DNA from: Alphaproteobacteria bacterium MarineAlpha11_Bin1
Lineage (GTDB): Bacteria; Pseudomonadota; Alphaproteobacteria; MPNO01; UBA830
NCBI GenBank assembly: GCA_002937455.1
Contig: PTJZ01000009.1
Coordinates: forward strand, 1-64,000
Direction of reading: 5' to 3'
Length of the DNA: 64,000 bases
Shown: one piece after another, positions 61,652 through 64,000 of the stretch
Numbering within the stretch: position 1 is the stretch's first letter
Layout: every line of letters starts with the position of its first letter
The notes under the pieces: model-generated
Database searches by the model: none
What the model was told of the DNA's origin: nothing
The model's input: only the letters and a program-made list of their open reading frames with translations
Position numbers and translations under genes: made by a program

Positions 61652-63142
61652 TTGGTGGATTTTGATGTGATCGTTGTGGGAAGCGGCAGTGCGGGGCTTG
61701 CGGCAGCAATCTCTGCAACTGAGAACGGCGCATCCACGCTGATGATTGAAAAAAACCCCGAACTTGGCGGAACGTCCGGATGGTCGGTCGGATCAATTAC
61801 GACCAGCGCCTCTCCGCACCAACGGGATTCTAACATTTACGATACGCCGGATCAGCACTATTTAGATATGGAGTTATTCCACGCCGAACGTCTGAAGGGC
61901 CGCGATAATACAAAGCTACGCCGTATACTAGTTGATAATATGCCGCCTACATTCGATTGGTTACTGTCACTAGGTTTAGTTTTTTACGGGCCAATGCCCG
62001 AACCTCCCCATACCCAGCCGCGTATGCACAACATCCTCCCGAATTCCCGGATGCTGATTCACCATTTATCGAAATATGCAGCATCTTTAGGTGTCAAAAT
62101 TTGTCGCTCGACCCCCCTACAAGACCTGATCGTTAACGATGGCTGTGTAATCGGTATTATTGCCAACGGCCGAGAGATCTACGCCCGAAATGGCGTTATA
62201 TTGGCGGCGGGCGACTTTTCCTCAAACAACATTCTTAAACAAAGGTACATGCCACCGCACATGGCTCGGGTCGACGGCTTCAATCCGAGTAGCACTGGCG
62301 ACTGGCATGATCCCGTTGTCGCTCTAGGTGCGCATGTGTTGAATGGTGATGTTGCTCTCGGTCCGGAAATTCGCTTCAGACCGCCGACAAAGATGACACT
62401 TGTGAGAAAACTCCCGCCGTGGCTCTGGCTGGCGCGCGCCGTTAGGTGGTCGATTGATCAACTTCCGCCGAGGATACTACGGCCTTTTGTTATGGGTTTT
62501 CTTACGACAGCGCTTATGCCATCGCTAGATCTTTATCGTCAAGGGGCATTGCTGATCAACCGCAACGGCGAGCGCTTTACAGACGAAACCGCCAATCCGT
62601 CCAATGATATGCCGGACCAGCCAGAGGGTGAAGCGTTCATAATCATGGATGAAGATCTATCACAGTCCTTCCAAACATGGCCTAATTTTATTTCGACCGC
62701 TCCGGGAATTGCCTATGCCTACCTAGAGGATTATCGCCACAATCGGCGAGATATATTTTTTCGCGCCGACAGCTTATCGGAACTAGCTACTCAAACCGGT
62801 ATGGATCCAATAAAATTGGAAGCATCGGTCTCCGAATACAATTCGACAAACGCCAGAGGCGAGAGGAGACCCTGCGTAACGCCTCCCTTCATCGCACTCG
62901 GGCCGGTTCAAGCCTATATAATGACGTCGGATGGGGGTCTTGCCGTGAGCGAAAATTTACAGGTGCTAGGAGAGAATGATCGTCCTATTCCTGGCCTTTA
63001 TGCAGCGGGTTCGACGGGTCAGGGCGGCCTGCTTCTAGAAGGCCACGGCCATCATCTTGGTTGGGGGTTTACCTCGGGGCGGATCGCAGGCCGACATGCG
63101 GCTGTTGCCGGACAGAAACGCCCCAATCTACCTGCTCACTAA
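61652..63142 (+). CDS. FAD-dependent oxidoreductase (fumarate reductase / 3-ketosteroid dehydrogenase-like)
   Basis: A 496-residue flavoprotein of the FAD_binding_2 family. The N-terminal loop VVGSGSAGLAAAISATENG and ELGGTSGWSVGSI contact FAD. The C-terminal GLYAAGSTGQGGLLLEGHGHHLGWG closes the site. A hydrophobic LPPWLWLARAVRW insertion (about 252-264) may touch the membrane. The start is TTG at 61652 or GTG three bases later; AGGA lies upstream. It would dehydrogenate or reduce a C=C bond next to a carbonyl. It is co-directional with the OCD gene. Confidence 0.86.
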   Translation: MVDFDVIVVGSGSAGLAAAISATENGASTLMIEKNPELGGTSGWSVGSITTSASPHQRDSNIYDTPDQHYLDMELFHAERLKGRDNTKLRRILVDNMPPTFDWLLSLGLVFYGPMPEPPHTQPRMHNILPNSRMLIHHLSKYAASLGVKICRSTPLQDLIVNDGCVIGIIANGREIYARNGVILAAGDFSSNNILKQRYMPPHMARVDGFNPSSTGDWHDPVVALGAHVLNGDVALGPEIRFRPPTKMTLVRKLPPWLWLARAVRWSIDQLPPRILRPFVMGFLTTALMPSLDLYRQGALLINRNGERFTDETANPSNDMPDQPEGEAFIIMDEDLSQSFQTWPNFISTAPGIAYAYLEDYRHNRRDIFFRADSLSELATQTGMDPIKLEASVSEYNSTNARGERRPCVTPPFIALGPVQAYIMTSDGGLAVSENLQVLGENDRPIPGLYAAGSTGQGGLLLEGHGHHLGWGFTSGRIAGRHAAVAGQKRPNLPAH

Positions 63143-63266
63143 CCTTAGTCTTCAGTCTGATGCCATCGATTCCTCATCTTTCCGAGTAGCCGCGCCGTCG
63201 CTCAACAGAACGCATTTGCCACGGCAGTTCAACAGATCGCTGAGCCACTAAATAATTTTCCTCCGA

Positions 63267-64000
63267 TCATTTTGTCATCTTCGGTAGTTCTATGTTCCAG
63301 GCGTCATAGGCGTAAACCCAGTCGGGATCTGTCTTCTCGCGCATAAACTCGTTTAAATGAGAGGTCTTTTGGACTTTAGTCGTGCGAGGCTTGCGCGCAG
63401 CCTCAAACTGGCGGAATGCTCGTGAAAGGTCATCAAGACCGCCATTCGCCACGCACCGGGAAAGCACAACGGAGTCCTCTAACGCGTTGGCTGCCCCCTG
63501 CGCCATATAAGGCGTCATCGGATGACAGGCGTCACCCATCAAGACAACATTTTCTTCCGACCACTTAGGCAGCGGGTCACGTTGAAAGATCGCCCATTTG
63601 TGGACAGAGGGGCATGCATCTAATACAGCGCGAACATCGCTATGAAAATCTGAAAAAGCCGCGCGAAGTTCATCGACGTCTCCAGTCTCCGACCATGACT
63701 CAATCTGAAAATCTGGTTCCGGCTGACTGGTTGTAAAATAAATTTCATCTCGGGCTGCATTGACATAGTAAATAACAATGTGACGGTCCGGCCCCCACCA
63801 TTTAACGCAATCGTCTAACAGTTGGTAACCATTCATCAAATTTGCGGGAAATGCTGTCCGATAGGCTAGGCGTCCGGTAAAGTGAGCCTCTTCTCTTCCC
63901 AGCATCCAGTCACGCACAGGAGAGTGAACCCCATCCGATGCGATCACAGCATCGCAAGTGATAGTTTCGTCATTCTCGAATATCAGCTGCACCCCTTTGC
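63267..64000 (-). CDS. FAD-dependent monooxygenase, C-terminal part (gene runs past window end)
   Basis: The frame stays open to the last base, so only the C-terminal about 244 residues are seen; the N-terminal FAD loop lies beyond 64000. Present are the DG motif ASDGVHSPVRDW, the GD motif VLMGDACHPMTPYMAQGAANALEDS and a C-terminus ending DPDWVYAYDAWNIEL. This ending is like 6-hydroxynicotinate 3-monooxygenase and salicylate hydroxylases. Convergent with the FAD oxidoreductase gene. It is related to, but distinct from, the monooxygenase at 16794. Confidence 0.88.
   Translation of the reverse strand, partial: KGVQLIFENDETITCDAVIASDGVHSPVRDWMLGREEAHFTGRLAYRTAFPANLMNGYQLLDDCVKWWGPDRHIVIYYVNAARDEIYFTTSQPEPDFQIESWSETGDVDELRAAFSDFHSDVRAVLDACPSVHKWAIFQRDPLPKWSEENVVLMGDACHPMTPYMAQGAANALEDSVVLSRCVANGGLDDLSRAFRQFEAARKPRTTKVQKTSHLNEFMREKTDPDWVYAYDAWNIELPKMTK

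Overview
The window reads as a chromosomal segment of an alphaproteobacterium. It opens inside a 16S rRNA gene (minus strand) whose sequence has the alphaproteobacterial pattern, with a well-formed rrn promoter and boxA leader. G+C is roughly one half by eye. No plasmid, phage or CRISPR signal is visible. The gene content suggests a metabolically versatile, possibly free-living marine or soil heterotroph; habitat is inference only.

Layout. 1-914: 5' end of 16S rRNA, rrn leader and promoter. 915-3031: a lipoprotein and an Old Yellow Enzyme-type flavoprotein preceded by a perfect 36-bp palindrome. 3039-5435: a Rid protein and a RutA-like flavin monooxygenase lying between two decayed transposase remnants (IS5/IS427-like and IS3-like). 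5534-16106 (minus): an aldehyde dehydrogenase, a two-subunit ThDP decarboxylase, and a tightly coupled operon of FMN reductase, three-subunit molybdenum hydroxylase, acyl-CoA ligase and crotonase. The last five genes have the same order as the 2-furoate (hmfABCDE) pathway. 16271-22161: a GNAT acetyltransferase, an FAD monooxygenase, an NmrA-like protein, a second Rid protein, then an aldolase / diiron MBL protein / MsrB operon and a TetR regulator. 22190-28805 (plus): a Rieske dioxygenase alpha/beta pair starting next to a TetR operator, followed by quinone oxidoreductase, two hydrolases, an unknown protein, an SCP2-like protein and glutathione-dependent formaldehyde dehydrogenase. 28824-33489: a thiol dioxygenase mini-operon, a MarR regulator, and a divergent Rieske oxygenase plus glutamine-synthetase-like ligase. 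33559-35290: a 43-residue protein, a DUF3253 protein and an MFS exporter. 35287-41968 (minus): a five-gene operon (GMC oxidase, double VOC protein, luciferase-like monooxygenase, ThDP lyase, TauD/TfdA dioxygenase). 42066-47313: mostly housekeeping (YaiI, methyltransferase, a Tat/GMC pair, tRNA-Met, MnmA). 47354-53406 (minus): a molybdopterin oxidoreductase, Gfo/Idh/MocA dehydrogenase, aldehyde dehydrogenase and FMN alpha-hydroxyacid dehydrogenase. 53944-63142 (plus): a CoA-thioester operon (crotonase, thiolase-like, DUF35, ligase, acyl-CoA dehydrogenase), then UbiD decarboxylase, ornithine-cyclodeaminase-like and FAD oxidoreductase genes. 63267-64000: C-terminal part of a salicylate-hydroxylase-like monooxygenase cut by the window end.

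How they fit. The window is unusually dense in oxidoreductases: flavin, Rieske, 2OG-Fe, molybdenum and ThDP enzymes. They form several independent catabolic operons served by only two visible transcription regulators. The best pathway assignment is oxidation of 2-furoate, or a related heteroaromatic acid, to a CoA-bound dicarboxylate. The most novel-looking units are the GMC-VOC-LLM-ThDP-TauD operon, whose VOC protein has a degenerate metal site, and the Rieske plus gamma-glutamyl-ligase-like pair. All functions were inferred by reading the sequence; no searches were run.
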